Part shown: one piece after another, positions 32,834 to 44,051 of the stretch
Position numbering within the stretch: the stretch's first letter is position 1
Layout: each line of letters opens with the position of its first letter
Source: Moniliophthora roreri
Lineage: Eukaryota; Basidiomycota; Agaricomycetes; Agaricales; Marasmiaceae
NCBI GenBank assembly: GCA_001466705.2
Contig: LATX02000154.1
Coordinates: 682,001-746,000 of the forward strand
DNA: 64,000 bases
Direction: 5' to 3'
Position numbers and translations under genes: made by a program
Notes under the pieces: generated by a model
Seen by the model: only the letters and a program-made list of their open reading frames with translations
The model's database searches: none
What the model was told of the DNA's origin: nothing

Positions 32834-33553
32834 CTAAATTCATATGTACGAACACTGATCGCTATAATTCGCTAGTTTGCACTTTATTCCTGTTACCATA
32901 TCATCTTCCTTGTATTGTAGTCAAAAAGCCGGAAATTCGTAGACTACTCATTGATGAGTCACTCAACCAATGAGGACGAAGTAACTGTATTCTACCAGGA
33001 GGGCGTTCAAAGTAAAATAACGCGCCACCAGGAGCACTTTCTTAATCATTACCGCTTGATGCGATAGAATGCGAGTGTCGGCGAAAGAGTGCTGTCGGCG
33101 GTGATAAGGGCTAATGGAACATGGTCGCGCCGGGAGGGGGATGTCGTGGATGTCGTGGATTTCGCGTTCGTTCTGTGTCAATCTTTGAATATCGCCATCA
33201 CCCAAGCTGCCTAACATCCCCGCCCTACGAACGCGTTCTACGCTCATGGTTACGTCCCGACCCTTTATTGATGTAGTGGACAGGACTAGCTTGGGTCTCT
33301 CGGGGTATGTTATTTCCCTCCTTATAGATAACCTACTGAGAAGGGCGGGAGGAATGCTCGCGACATCAAAGTGCCACTGAGTGGTATTTGATCCCACGAT
33401 CCTCCACCTCTCCTCAACCACATTCGACGTCATTACTGATACTTGTTCCAAAGCACCATGCATCTGTCGTATTTTTTATTCAACAACGCCACCAACATCG
33501 AGATATCTTTTCCCCTCTATTACCTATCTCGAAGCAAGGCACCCTGAACATCA
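32834..33553. other. Intergenic region without a supported gene
   Basis: About 720 bases separate the membrane-protein gene from the hydrolase. Open frames here (for example 32963-33463 on the minus strand) have no recognisable domain and no splice support. The part nearest 33554 presumably holds the hydrolase promoter. Confidence 0.4.
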
Positions 33554-35088
33554 ATGAATCTTCGAGTCACCTTTCTGTTCTTCCTCATCGTCCAAACGTC
33601 AGCCCAGAACCTGACGCAGTCGCAAATATCCAATGTAAAGGCACGCTTGGCTGATGGAGCGAAAGCGAGGTGAAAAGCGATAAAGTTCCTCCTTAGGTTT
33701 TAGCCTTTCTCATTATCGGCAAACAGCTGGGAGCTTGGAGCCAGAGCGCAAGCTCTGCTAGAGCACGACGCGCCTGAATTCTCAGTCTTTGCTTCTCAAT
33801 TGCCCCCTCCACAACCTGTTCCCTCAGATTTGCAATCAGCCCTCAGTCCCGTTTTCGACATTGCAAGGAATGTCATTTCCAACAGGGCTCAGTCGAATAA
33901 CAATGCCAGAGGTCCGCAACCTTTAATGCAGGACGGAAGCGCAGCGGACCCAGCGTCCATCGGCGTGGCGGTTTTACTGGCAAATTGGACGAGACAAGGA
34001 GGAAATGACTATGCTGGTGCAGCCAAAGACCAATTGGATTTTTTGTATCAGAGAGTACCAAGATCGAGCGAGGGAGCTTTGTCGCATCGAGTAGATAGTG
34101 TTCAATTATGGTATGTGGTGGTATCTCTTTTTGATATTTAGAGCTCACGCTGTTGGTCCAGGAGCGACTTCATGTACATGGTTCCTCCTTTCCTGGCGTA
34201 CTATGGTGTTCAAACGCAGAACGAGTCGCTTATATCCGATGCTTATAACCAGATCAAGCTCTACCGAGACGAATTACGGGATACGAAAGCCAATAATCTG
34301 TGGAAGCACATTGTCGCTCCCAATGGCGGGAGTTCGGACAGTGGTCACTGGTCCACTGGTATGTGGCGTCCATGCCATCCAATTCTTGACACGCTCTGAA
34401 TCCCTGTATAGGCAATGGTTGGGCAGCAGCGGGAATGCTTCGCGTCCTTGCTACCATACAGAACTCCGAATATTCCGACGACTTCAAAGACGAACAAGGC
34501 GATCTCGCAGACTGGATTTCGGAGATTCACGGTGGAATGTACTCTCATTTGGTAAGTCTTCGTACCGAGATTCATGATAGGCTTCTTTAGTGAAGCTTCG
34601 CTTCTCTTGCGCTCTTGCCACGAGATACTCGGCTGACCGTGTTCTTCCAGGACTCGACCAATATATTCACCAACTACGCTGACGTACCAAATGGTTCTTC
34701 GGGCTCTTTTTATGACTGCTCGTCTACCGCTCTCCTCGCTGCCACCGTCTACCGTTTGTCTCTTTTGCGGGACGTTCACCACTTCCTTCCAAAAGCGGAA
34801 GCTTCCCGAAAAGCTATTTACGCGAACAGGTCTGATGGTTCATTGCAGCATTTCACTCAGGATGGCTGGTTGACACCAGTCGTCAATCCACATGCATTTG
34901 GGGAGGAAGGCCAAGATAGTCCGGAGAGCCAGGCATTTGTACTGGAGATGGACGCGGCCTGGAACGCATGGGTGGCTGATGGGTCGAAGGGAGCGAATGG
35001 TGTAAGTGGCGGTCCTCAGCCACTTACTCCCATGACTACATTTATGATGATGCTCTTGGTTGCTCGCATGACACTTATGGAGCTATAA
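33554..35088 (+). CDS. Secreted GH105-like six-hairpin glycoside hydrolase
   Basis: Five exons (33554-33669, 33727-34110, 34162-34358, 34412-34551, 34651-35088) join in frame to 424 codons. The start MNLRVTFLFFLIVQTSAQN is a clear signal peptide with cleavage likely after SAQ or nearby. The mature part has the alpha/alpha-barrel pattern of unsaturated rhamnogalacturonyl hydrolases: RVDSVQLWSDFMYMVPPFLA, and HWSTGNGWAAAGMLRVL, the GNGW substrate-cleft motif, followed by a second GSFYDCSSTALLAATVYRL repeat. Members of this family cut the unsaturated sugar left by pectin lyases. The exact substrate cannot be read from the sequence. A fungus would secrete it for plant cell-wall use. Similar basidiomycete proteins are also simply called six-hairpin glycosidases. 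Confidence 0.8.
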
Positions 35089-35288
35089 TGATAGAGGGAT
35101 CGTACGGATTTCAAGATAATGACATGTATGTACCCTACAATTTATACATACTACACGTGTGATAGTAGATGATCGATGATCATGGCACTACAGAAACGAT
35201 ACACGACAGATAGCGATGCAGAACAACTAGTGACAGTAAACAATATCAATGCGACGAGGGCAAGTTACAAGAAAGTGGACGGAACCCT

Positions 35289-36339
35289 TTATACATCATG
35301 CGCCTCCTCCTTCCACAACTCTTCGGCATACCTCAATCCCGCGACTTCCCCGATGGAGAGGTGTTGTCTGAGTGCATCATCGTCTATGAAGCGAAGAACG
35401 TGAGGACCATCGATCTTCAATTCTTCGAGCTGATTAGATAATTCTGGTGGTATACCATATTTTTTACAGAATTCGCTGAGAGCCACTTTGGGAAGAATCC
35501 GGGAAGCTGGTTTTCTCCGAATGGAGTCGACGCTCTTGACAAGACTAGCATGTAACTGAGGAGTATGGGTCTTTTGCTTTGTAGAACTGCGAGCCACTTT
35601 GGCTGTTTTGGGGCCTTTTTCTAGACTCTGATCGTGCTGTTTTCGCTTCTTTGTCGACTAGGTGGCTGTCAGCAAGCAGATGGGGTCAATTGACGCGTTT
35701 ACTTACAGGACTTTGAGAGGTATCGGGCTGGGCTCTTGGTAGTGGTTCTTCAGCAGTCTCCTCATCTTCGCCACTCTCTTCCGTATCATCTTCTGATTCC
35801 TTTTGCCTCTCGCGTCTAGTTGTCGCGTTCTGATCGCCGTTATTACCCTCGTCCTCGGTTTCACCATTCCTATCTTCGACAGTCACGCGACCATTTTCAA
35901 TTGCCGAGCAGACCCTGCGGTGGTCAACCGCTGTAAGATTGTCGAGTCCATCTGGGTTGATGCCACTCTCCATGAGGGCCCTCATTTTTATCAAAGCCTC
36001 CTTCCTAAGGCAGCCCCAGTGTTGCCAGCTGCTGCATAACTTTCGATCAACTTGGCGAAACAAGATGCAGCGTCGAGACTTACAAAACTGGAGAGCCACT
36101 GCTTGTAACCATACCATATCCGACACGTAAACTACCCTTGGGAATCTTACTGTCTGGTCCAGAAAGTAGTTAGAAAGGCCGACGACGCCGAGGCGCGACT
36201 GCCAAGTTGTCTTACCACCATCTCCAAAATGCTCTAGTACATCAGTGAGTGGCTTAGTTCGAGTAGTCATATGGCAAGTTGACCACGTACCTTTACATCT
36301 CGATTTTCCAGAAGACGCGTATTGGACAGCGTAATGCAT
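35289..36339 (-). CDS. PARP-type zinc-finger protein with SAM-like C-terminus
   Basis: From the ATG at 36339 the protein begins MHYAVQYASSGKSRCK. After an intron (branch CTAAC, acceptor near 36164) it reads DSKIPKGSLRVGY, then MVTSSGSPVFSWQHWGC after another intron. This is the pattern of a PARP-type zinc finger (AxSGRSxCK...IxKGxLRxG...WxHxxC), which recognises DNA breaks. The finger is followed by an acidic, disordered stretch (ETEDEGNN, ESEDDTEESGEDEE) and, after a further intron, a C-terminal helical domain (FCKKYGIPPELSNQLEELKI, IDDDALRQHLSIGEVAG) resembling a SAM domain. There is no catalytic PARP domain. The contiguous 217-codon frame seen at 35686-36339 reads through introns. Nuclear DNA binding is an inference. 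Confidence 0.7.
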
Positions 36340-36748
36340 TTCCGCGCCTGGTGCTAGTAGCTAGGGGAGGAAATTACTGGGGGGGTGGTCGACGAACAAT
36401 TCTGACCGCAGTATCACAAGTTCAGAGTCGAATCTAACTTGTACATAATCGAATTGCACTGAATGTCGAACTTCTTGAGCTTGTGAAGCCCGGAAATCCG
36501 ACGAAAATGGCGATTTTCCATGCCGCATCGGCGTTTCCCCATCCGGGAATGTGAACTGTGCTACGTACTGTAACTCATCAAATGCACGTCGAATGCCCAG
36601 GGTGCCTCGAGGCTGTCACCAGTCACATCTGGCATCTGGTGGATAGATTCAGGTTGGATTGAGGCAAAGGGTGCGTCCACTTAGCCCATGTAAAGAAGTC
36701 CTTGACTTACCGATGAATCTGTAGTTAACATTCCTATACCTGCTTTTC
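36340..36748. other. Divergent intergenic region
   Basis: No gene is seen in these 409 bases. They hold the promoters of the minus-strand zinc-finger gene and the plus-strand HeLo gene. Confidence 0.4.
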
Positions 36749-38500
36749 ATGGATGCTGCCGGCCTCGCAATCGAATTATTTAGTCTCGCTATCAAAACCT
36801 ATGAAGTTTTTCAGAAAGCCATCGATTTTCCCGACACCTCTTCCGCCATTGTTCTTCGACTCGATGTAGAGCTTACACGTTTACAGCTCTGGGGGAAGCA
36901 TTCAGGCGCCAGCCTGGGCGTCCTTGTACTAGATTTGGTACCTTTCGAAGCTCTCATCGAGAGGATCCTGCAGAGGTTGACGTCGCTACTGCAGGACACC
37001 GTCGAGCTGAAGGAGAGATATGGTCTTGCGCCTATAGATGACAATGGTACTGGTAACAAACGACCGTCTATACGATCCAAGTCCTTCAATCAGGTAAAGG
37101 GCGCCTTCCGTGCAATTGTCAAGACAAGGGCAAATACCGCCGATGCAGGACAGAGTAACGACCAACAGCCTCAGGTTTCAGCTCTGGACCGTGTACGATG
37201 GGCAATATCGTCGGAGACGAAGTTTGAACAGCTAGTAGATGACATTCGGGGATACACAAATAACCTCAACGAACTCCTCCGAGAATCACAGAGAACAACT
37301 CTATCTCACGATTGGTATCGGACGGAGATGCAGGTTGTTGGTGCTATGGACGATGCATCGAGCCTTCAGCTGGTCCAGAAGATGGCACAGATGGATTCCA
37401 GTTGCCAGGACATGTATACGATGGCACTCCGAAAGGCCATTGTTCTAAACGATCCCAATGGAAGCGGTCGAAAGGGTTCTGTACAGATCCTTTCCAAACA
37501 GGACTTTGACCTTCCATCCGATTTCCGTCAATTATCACGATGCATTGCGATGCATCATCCCCGATCCTCAGCCGCTCTACCAATCACCCAGACTTCCTAC
37601 ATCCTTGTAGAAAAGAAGCGATATGAAGCTCATATCTCGAGCGAGGATAAAGCTGCTCTGCTTTCCCGTTTACATCGCTTGATCACTCTACTAAACACTA
37701 CGACGCCAAGCGAGCGTGGGGCTCTACCCCCTTGCCTTGGCTATTGGAGCGAGCCGGATGATAACTGTTGGTGCCTAGCATACCGATGTCAGTTTCTTCC
37801 GAACAGCACATTACCGCCACAAAAGGCAGAAGGAAGGCTGACGTCCGCTCAGCCTCTTTCACTTTTATACCTGCTACAAAGTAGCTCGTTCAGACCAGCG
37901 CTGGAATTGCGAGTGAGGCTCGCAGCCACTCTTTCGACCGTGCTGTCCCGATTGTACGGTGGCCAGTGGCTTCATAAGGGAATACGCAGTCACAACATCG
38001 TCTTTCCATATTCGCCCTTGGATGCCTACGACATCTCTAACCCTATGATTGCCGGTTTCGAGTACTCGCGGCAGTACTCAGAGCCTGCTAGTATTGACTT
38101 CATTCCTCAGGATTTCTCACAGGCATTGTACAGGCATCCCGATTATCAAAGCGACGCGGCCAGTAGGAACGGATACCGCATGTCATACGATGTGTACTCA
38201 TTCGGACTTCTGCTTGCGGAGATTGCTTGGTGGGTTCCGATGGAAAAGATGTATCAAGATGTGATGAAGAAGAAATCGAACCTAGTTTCTAGTTTTCATT
38301 CACAACAGGCGGAAGACTTCCTGAAGGAGCTGATCCGGAGGGTTGGGAAAGAGATGGCGTTCCGAGTTGGTACTCCGTACCAAAAAGTAGTAGAATGGTG
38401 TTTGAAGCAAGGCAAATCCAATGCTGCTGACAAACAACTTGTAGTGGAATTTTATACTAATGTTGTAGTTCCCCTAGAAGAGGTATCAAAGACGTTCTGA
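36749..38500 (+). CDS. HeLo-domain protein with C-terminal pseudokinase
   Basis: A single exon of 583 codons, unusual among intron-rich neighbours. The N-terminus MDAAGLAIELFSLAIKTYEV and the helices to about residue 210 match the HeLo (prion-inhibition and propagation) fold, whose first helix can enter membranes in fungal cell-death proteins. Residues about 280-575 resemble a protein kinase lobe: a SYILVEKKRYEA strand, then LHKGIRSHNIVF where an active kinase has HRDxxxxN, and IAGFEYSR where DFG should be, followed by YDVYSFGLLLAEIAWW. Both catalytic aspartates are missing, so it is a pseudokinase. Helical bundle plus pseudokinase is the layout of the necroptosis effector MLKL, and related fungal proteins act in self/non-self recognition. 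Its role here is inferred. Confidence 0.75.
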   Translation: MDAAGLAIELFSLAIKTYEVFQKAIDFPDTSSAIVLRLDVELTRLQLWGKHSGASLGVLVLDLVPFEALIERILQRLTSLLQDTVELKERYGLAPIDDNGTGNKRPSIRSKSFNQVKGAFRAIVKTRANTADAGQSNDQQPQVSALDRVRWAISSETKFEQLVDDIRGYTNNLNELLRESQRTTLSHDWYRTEMQVVGAMDDASSLQLVQKMAQMDSSCQDMYTMALRKAIVLNDPNGSGRKGSVQILSKQDFDLPSDFRQLSRCIAMHHPRSSAALPITQTSYILVEKKRYEAHISSEDKAALLSRLHRLITLLNTTTPSERGALPPCLGYWSEPDDNCWCLAYRCQFLPNSTLPPQKAEGRLTSAQPLSLLYLLQSSSFRPALELRVRLAATLSTVLSRLYGGQWLHKGIRSHNIVFPYSPLDAYDISNPMIAGFEYSRQYSEPASIDFIPQDFSQALYRHPDYQSDAASRNGYRMSYDVYSFGLLLAEIAWWVPMEKMYQDVMKKKSNLVSSFHSQQAEDFLKELIRRVGKEMAFRVGTPYQKVVEWCLKQGKSNAADKQLVVEFYTNVVVPLEEVSKTF

Positions 38501-38675
38501 TGATTGATGCAAAAATAACATGTACAATATGTGAACTACCGAAAATCTAATTCCAAACAGGGTCAATTAACCATTTTCCTTCTACATACGTTCGATGGAA
38601 GCAGAACAAGAGGAAATGACCAGGACAATGCTCTTAAATCTCTAGCACGGTTATTTATATATGCAATTTTCGTGT

Positions 38676-39911
38676 TCAGATGCGACATTCCAATTGACCA
38701 TGGAAATGGTCGAGGGCAATCGATATGAAAACGTAGTGCAAGTATGCCCCAACCACGACGCACACGTGAAAAATTTGATGCGACGCAAAAAAGTAGTCGA
38801 ATTTTCCGGGTCGGAAACGTTCCGGAACACGATTGGCACTGTATACACCAATGAGCTGAAGTCTAAATGGGAAGTTTTTAGACAACTTTTGGACGTACTA
38901 TAACAAGGCACCGCCAACGTAAAAACTCCCTGATAATAGAAACCACTTGACGCCTGTATCGTTCAAGGTTACTGTTGCACCGTGTATGACCAGCCAATGA
39001 CATATCGGGAGCAGAGAGTAGAAACCAAGAGCAAGGAAGATCGTTGTGCGCGTGCCAATATGCGTCGGTTTTGTGTATTCGGGGTCGAGGACGACAAAGC
39101 CGGCGGCTTTCAAGGATGGTCAGAATTGGATCTTTGGACCGAGAGACACTCAAACAGACCTAATCCTAAAACCGTTATGATGACAATCGACCACATTCGA
39201 TATTCAGGTTCACAGAAGTAACCATAGTAGAGAAGGGGGTAATGAGAGCCAAGGTTGAGAACGATGATACCTAGATAGTCGCATGCATGCACGCGGGATT
39301 CGACCTGTCGAGAAATTAAAACTGGGACTAAGAGTTGAGGCAAAGTCCGCTTACTTCTTGCGAGTGGCACATTGACGTATGAAATAGGGCACTTGAAAAG
39401 TGGCAGAAGGCGGCGGAAAAGAAGAATGTCGCGAACAGCGTGGTGTCTAACCATGTGGCTTGATGTGGAGTGAGCTGACTTGGCCGCACAATGAAAAACA
39501 TGCAAAGATAGAGTACTCCTCCCCACAGGTGACTGTGAATGTTCACTGGTTGTTTTTTGAGGCGTAAGATACAAGGCCAAGTAAATTATATCGTCGACTT
39601 ACCCGTCTCATTATGCAGATCTAAGAAACCTTTTAGTCGATGAAAAGCAATCGACCAAGGGACTCACATCCATAGATCGACTCGAAACAGCCCTTCCAGT
39701 GGTACTGTACCCTGCTAATGTTGAGCTGAGCCCAGATAATGTCAGAGGAAGCAGCAGACCTTCGATAACCAGTCAGGATGTACTGGTTGTCCTTTTGCCA
39801 CTCTTCAAGATGTTGCCAGCTCACAGTTGTCGACTTGTTGCGGGGGACCATTGAAGCATGAGGTTTTCCAAGGTCTTTATCCTCAGAGAACCTGTTGCGC
39901 AGGGAGGACAT
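38676..39911 (-). CDS. PAQR (adiponectin-receptor / haemolysin-III-like) membrane protein, copy 1
   Basis: Seven-helix PAQR proteins (yeast Izh family) are zinc-linked lipid or sterol regulators, some with ceramidase-type activity. Several exons: MSSLRNRFSEDKDL, then the family hallmark EEWQKDNQYILTGYRR, CFESIYG, NIHSHLWGGVLYLCMFFIV, SAAFCHFSSALFHT, LDYLGIIVLNLGSHYPLLYY, and at the C-terminus RVPERFRPGKFDYFFASHQI followed by FHVCVVVGAYLHY. The histidines that bind the metal (SxxFH and the final HxxxH) are present. It is read away from the DUF6533 gene starting 607 bp upstream, and the same pair is repeated at 42.8-46.4 kb. Confidence 0.85.
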
Positions 39912-40517
39912 GGAAGGTAAAGGAGGATAAAGGCAAAAAGCTTATTCCATGTATTAACCTGCTGCAGTGCGGCTGTAAGTTGAGATCTGATACTTGATCA
40001 CCGAGTTGCCTTATATAGGTCGAGACCCCGTGATCATGTTATGGATGTTGTCAGTCGACGACTAGGACTTGTAGCTACCATAAAACGGGCTTGCTGGACC
40101 ATTTCGACAACTGGAGCTCTAGCTCATCTTCCTCTCCGAGTGAATCTCCTTTACTTACGTATCATTGCGTCCCAAAAGATCCGAACAGTCTTCGTTGGGA
40201 TCAAAACAAGTACAACAGCTTTCGAACGTTCGGCATTCTCCAAGTGACAAACGCTTCAATTGCACGCCAGACCCTCGGAAAGTGAAAGGAGACGATATGA
40301 TCTGTGCATCAGAGCCTGTTTGGACGGAATCACTGTGCCCGTGACCTTATTTTCGTTCCCTGATCTGACTGCAGCTATAGACTCAAGTCGGTCTCGGGCG
40401 ATATGATGGCGGAGATCGCCACCTGGCCTTGTACCCTAGTTAAGAGGCCATGAAACGAAAGACATTCATCAATTTTTCATCCACCTACTCTGGCAGTGGT
40501 CCGTCCATCCCCGCGAT

Positions 40518-42093
40518 ATGTCCAGTACGATTCAAAGCCTGGCTAATTTGTGCGTCTGGTGATTCAATTTGGTGTATTACGGTGCACTAATAGCTCTCTT
40601 TTCAGCTTTCAATGTGATGCATTTCATCTGGCAGCGATAAGTCAGTACACTTCTGTTCATATGATCCCACTACATATGTTCACGCCCTCACGAAAGCTAT
40701 CCTTTACTGGGATCATCTCCTCACTCTCAGTTCGTCCGTCTCTCGTGACAAAGGACTTTCTTGAAATGTCTTTCAGAAACCGAAGTCAAATGTCTATGGA
40801 AACGTCCCTCGAACCTTAGCAGTTATTTGTTCTTTTTGAATCGATATTTCAATGCTGTGGCAGTGGCGATTGCCATGACATCCAATTTTCGCCCCGATTC
40901 ATCATGGAGGTTTGTATATCAGCAGCGTCTTATCTATATTCTAAGAACTCAAACCTGCTCAGCTGTATACAGCTATCGCGCTTCCGGGAAGCAGTCTTAA
41001 TTGTAGCTCAACTCATCGTTGTGGGTGAGTTGTAATTCAAGCTCTCCTCTCGTAATTTGCTGATTGGCGTTGCAGTGATTTTAACGTTACGAATCTATGC
41101 GTTGTATGCATGCAGCAGGCGTCTTCTGTATTTTATGCTCTCGGTTATTGCGGTGCTACTTGCGATTGTCGTCGTATGTCCGACTATTCTGACAATCTTG
41201 TCTGTAAACTCATTCAAGCAGTTCTTTACCTACAACTCTCCAGGTGGTGAATTCGGAACATCATCAGGCAGGTGCACCAGCCAGTTTGATCTATCAGCGT
41301 GAGTTTCATGTTATGGAAAGATTCGCTTCCTGATACCCGAAGTAGATCTATCAGTAGGACTTCCAGTCCATTTCCGTAGATTTACCCTCTAAAGTGAACG
41401 CAGGGAAAGCTGTCGCATGGGAAATGTTATTAGTTTATGACGTTCTCCTCTTTGGATTGGCCCTTCACAACGCTTTCAAGACTAGACGAGATCTGAAGCT
41501 GCTCCGTATGTTGAAGAACCGAGTCTCGCTAAAAGTCATTCTCCTGAGAGATGGTGAGTATATTTGTAATTTTCCTTAAATTTTGGATGCACTGATGCCA
41601 TATTAGGTGCAATGTATTTTGGGTGGGTAGTCTCCTCCCATAGCACGTTATCCCGTCTCATTGTTTAAATAGTGTCATGATGCTCACAAATTTAGTGAAC
41701 ATTCTTACTTATTATGTGGGTTTCTTGTCTATTGTAGACGAACACTGTATCTTGCTCATTTTTTTTTTTCATTAGACCGCAGAGGTTTGTGTAAAGGGCA
41801 AGGGGCAGTAGTATTGAAGCTTACCCATCTACTCAACCAGGGCTGCATGAGGGGTGGTCTAGCGGCCTTTGCAAGCAGGTATGTGATTGGTCCACCATCC
41901 TAGGTTTTTGAGCTCACTGCTCCTCCTTAGCCTTTCAGTGACTTTGACCTCTCGATTAATGCTGAACCTTCATGAAGTCATGGACACTGGTATCTATCTC
42001 AGTCAATTCACCAGTCAAGTGGACGAACAAAGCAACGCAAGCATCGTGTTCTATGAACGACGGCCCACTCCAGAGGAATCTTTTGATGTATGA
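40518..42093 (+). CDS. DUF6533 seven-helix-type membrane protein, copy 1
   Basis: Starts MSSTIQSL at 40518, then a short exon FQCDAFHLAAI and, across introns, ILYWDHLLTLS, ETEVKCLWKRP and SYLFFLNRYFNAVAVAIAM. This is the DUF6533 signature (YDHxLTLxxEVxxxWxRP...LFFxNRY), a domain found in hundreds of Agaricomycete membrane proteins with no assigned function. Later helices include VILTLRIYALYACSRRLLYF, MLSVIAVLLAIVV, MLLVYDVLLFGLALHNAF and LSSLLLLSLSVTLTSRLMLN. The cytosolic tail ends YERRPTPEESFDV. About eight short introns. It is divergent from PAQR copy 1. Receptor-like topology is an inference. Confidence 0.8.
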
Positions 42094-42380
42094 TGTGACC
42101 CACACACAGCCAGACAGAGACGTACACTGCACAAAAGCGAAATTGAAAGATTTGTTGCGCCCGAGCGTTTGAATTCCTAGGCGCTAGTTAGTTTTCGTCC
42201 TGTAATTATATCCCTTCCTGTAAAGTACCTAGGCGTTCTCACGACGCTTTGTACATACCTATAATCCGTATAGTAAATTAATCACCAGCAAACGAATTGA
42301 CATTGCCGTGATGATCAACCACGAACGCCAACTCCACGGCTCAGTAACGCTAGTATTTATGTAGCTGCCGCCCATTCTCG

Positions 42381-42480
42381 TAGCCACTTTCATTGTCATC
42401 ATCACCGTTCTCGTATTGACAGGACCTTTGAGCATCCCAGGGAGATGTGTTGCAGTGTTAGTTTTCGGTTTTTGACCAGC
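42381..42480 (-). pseudogene. Relic of the RMI1 gene
   Basis: About 100 bases align at roughly 75% with 47949-48046, inside the minus-strand RMI1 gene. Shared stretches include GTCATCATCA, CCTTTG.GCATC.CAG and TTTTTGA..AG. No reading frame survives. It lies directly after DUF6533 copy 1, exactly where RMI1 lies after DUF6533 copy 2, apart from the short relic at 46.9 kb. Confidence 0.55.
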
Positions 42481-42822
42481 AAAAGCGAGAGCCGGATACT
42501 AAGAGCGTGGCACGGGTCTTTTGGCATAGTAGATACCATAATAGCTCACATCCATAGTTATAATTGCTTAGCTGGTTGGGGACGAATCTAGTTTCCATTG
42601 ACGAACTTAAGATCGCATAATTGAATCAGAGGATCGGGGAGGCGACGGCATTCCTGGCTCTATACCATGTCTGGATTGATAATCAAAGCAAGGTAGAATG
42701 TCGATACTGACGTTATTGTACTAGATAACGTATACATGTGCATCTGAGTGGGGCCAAGCGATCGATATCTCCGACGAAAAGTCGCCACAGTAAATCCCGA
42801 GCAACCGAGACTACGTTGATGT

Positions 42823-44051
42823 TCAGATGCGACATTCCAATTGACCGTGGAAATGATCGAGAGCGATTGATATAAAAACGTAGTGCAAGTACGCACCCAA
42901 CACAACACAGACGTGGAAGATCTGATGTGGTGCGAAAAAGTAGTCGAATCTTCCGGGGTGAAAACGTTCCGGAACGCGATTGGCACTGTATGCATCAATG
43001 AGCCAGAGTCTAAGTGGAATGCTATTTGGACGTACTATAATAAGGCACCACCAACGTAGAAACTCCCCGACAGTAAAAACCACTTGACGCCTGTATCGTT
43101 CAAGGTTACTGTCGTGCCATGTATGATCAACCAATGACATATTGGCAGGGAGGAGTAGAAACCGAGGGCAATGAAGATTGTAGTACGCGCGCCTATGTGT
43201 GTCGGTTTCGCGTATTCAGGATCAAGAACAACAAAACCAGCAGCTTCAGTCGCTTGTCAGAAACGTAACGCTCGCAGATATCATCATACCGACCTAAACC
43301 TAAAATTGTTATGATTAAAATGGACAGCATGCGATACCCAGGTTCACAGAAATAGCCATAATAGATGAGCGGATAGTGAGATCCCAAGTTGAGAACGATG
43401 ATGCCCAGATAGTCGCATGCGTGTGTGCGGGATGCAACCTACACGTACAAGGGCATAAACTCATCAAGATTGCGAAGGGTGGTGAAAGCCGCCTACCGCC
43501 CGGGAATGACAAAGTGACGTGTGGAAGAGGGCACTAGAGAAGTGGCAGAAGGCGGCAGAGAGGAAAAAGGTTGTGAAAAGCACGTTGTCTAGCCAGGTAG
43601 TTTGATGTGAGGTGAGGTGGCTTGGTCGCACAATAAAAAGCATGTAAAGATACAACACTCCACCCCACAAATGACTATGGATATTTACTGATGCAGACAT
43701 CAGGAATGCGACACACGGGAACAAAGACAGCATCGGCTTACCGGTTTGGTTATGTAAGTCTGTCCACCGACTCAGTTGCTGAAAGAAATATTGAACCCCT
43801 TGAATATCTTACATGCATAAACCGACTCGAAACAGCCCTTCCAATGGTACTGCAATCTAAGCACGGTAAGCGGAAGAATCGTCCAGGAAATCAGAGTACC
43901 TCCTATAACCAGTAAGAATGTACATGTTGTCCTTCTGCCACTCCTCAAGCTCTTTCCAATTCACGGTCCTCGTCCTGGGTCCCAAAGGTCGCGCATAAGA
44001 GCCATTTGCAAGATCCTTGTCCTCAGAAAATCTGTTACGAAGGGAGGCCAT
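42823..44051 (-). CDS. PAQR (adiponectin-receptor / haemolysin-III-like) membrane protein, copy 2
   Basis: This is the paralogue of 38676-39911, with the same exon layout: MASLRNRFSEDKDL, EELEEWQKDNMYILTGYRR-type hallmark, NIHSHLWGGVLYLYMLFIV, SAAFCHFSSALFHTSLCH, NLGSHYPLIYYGYF, then RVPERFHPGRFDYFFAPHQI and FHVCVVLGAYLHY to a C-terminus identical in its last 17 or so residues (HFHGQLECRI). The last exon has Pro in place of Ser before the first His of the C-terminal HxxxH, which leaves the histidines intact. An upstream in-frame extension exists, but the start at 44051 matches copy 1. The shared terminal segment suggests recent duplication or gene conversion. Confidence 0.83.

Noticed and set aside
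35686..36339. A 217-codon single-exon protein
   Set aside because: Reading straight through destroys the zinc-finger pattern. Splicing at consensus sites restores CK...IPKGSLRVG...WQHWGC.
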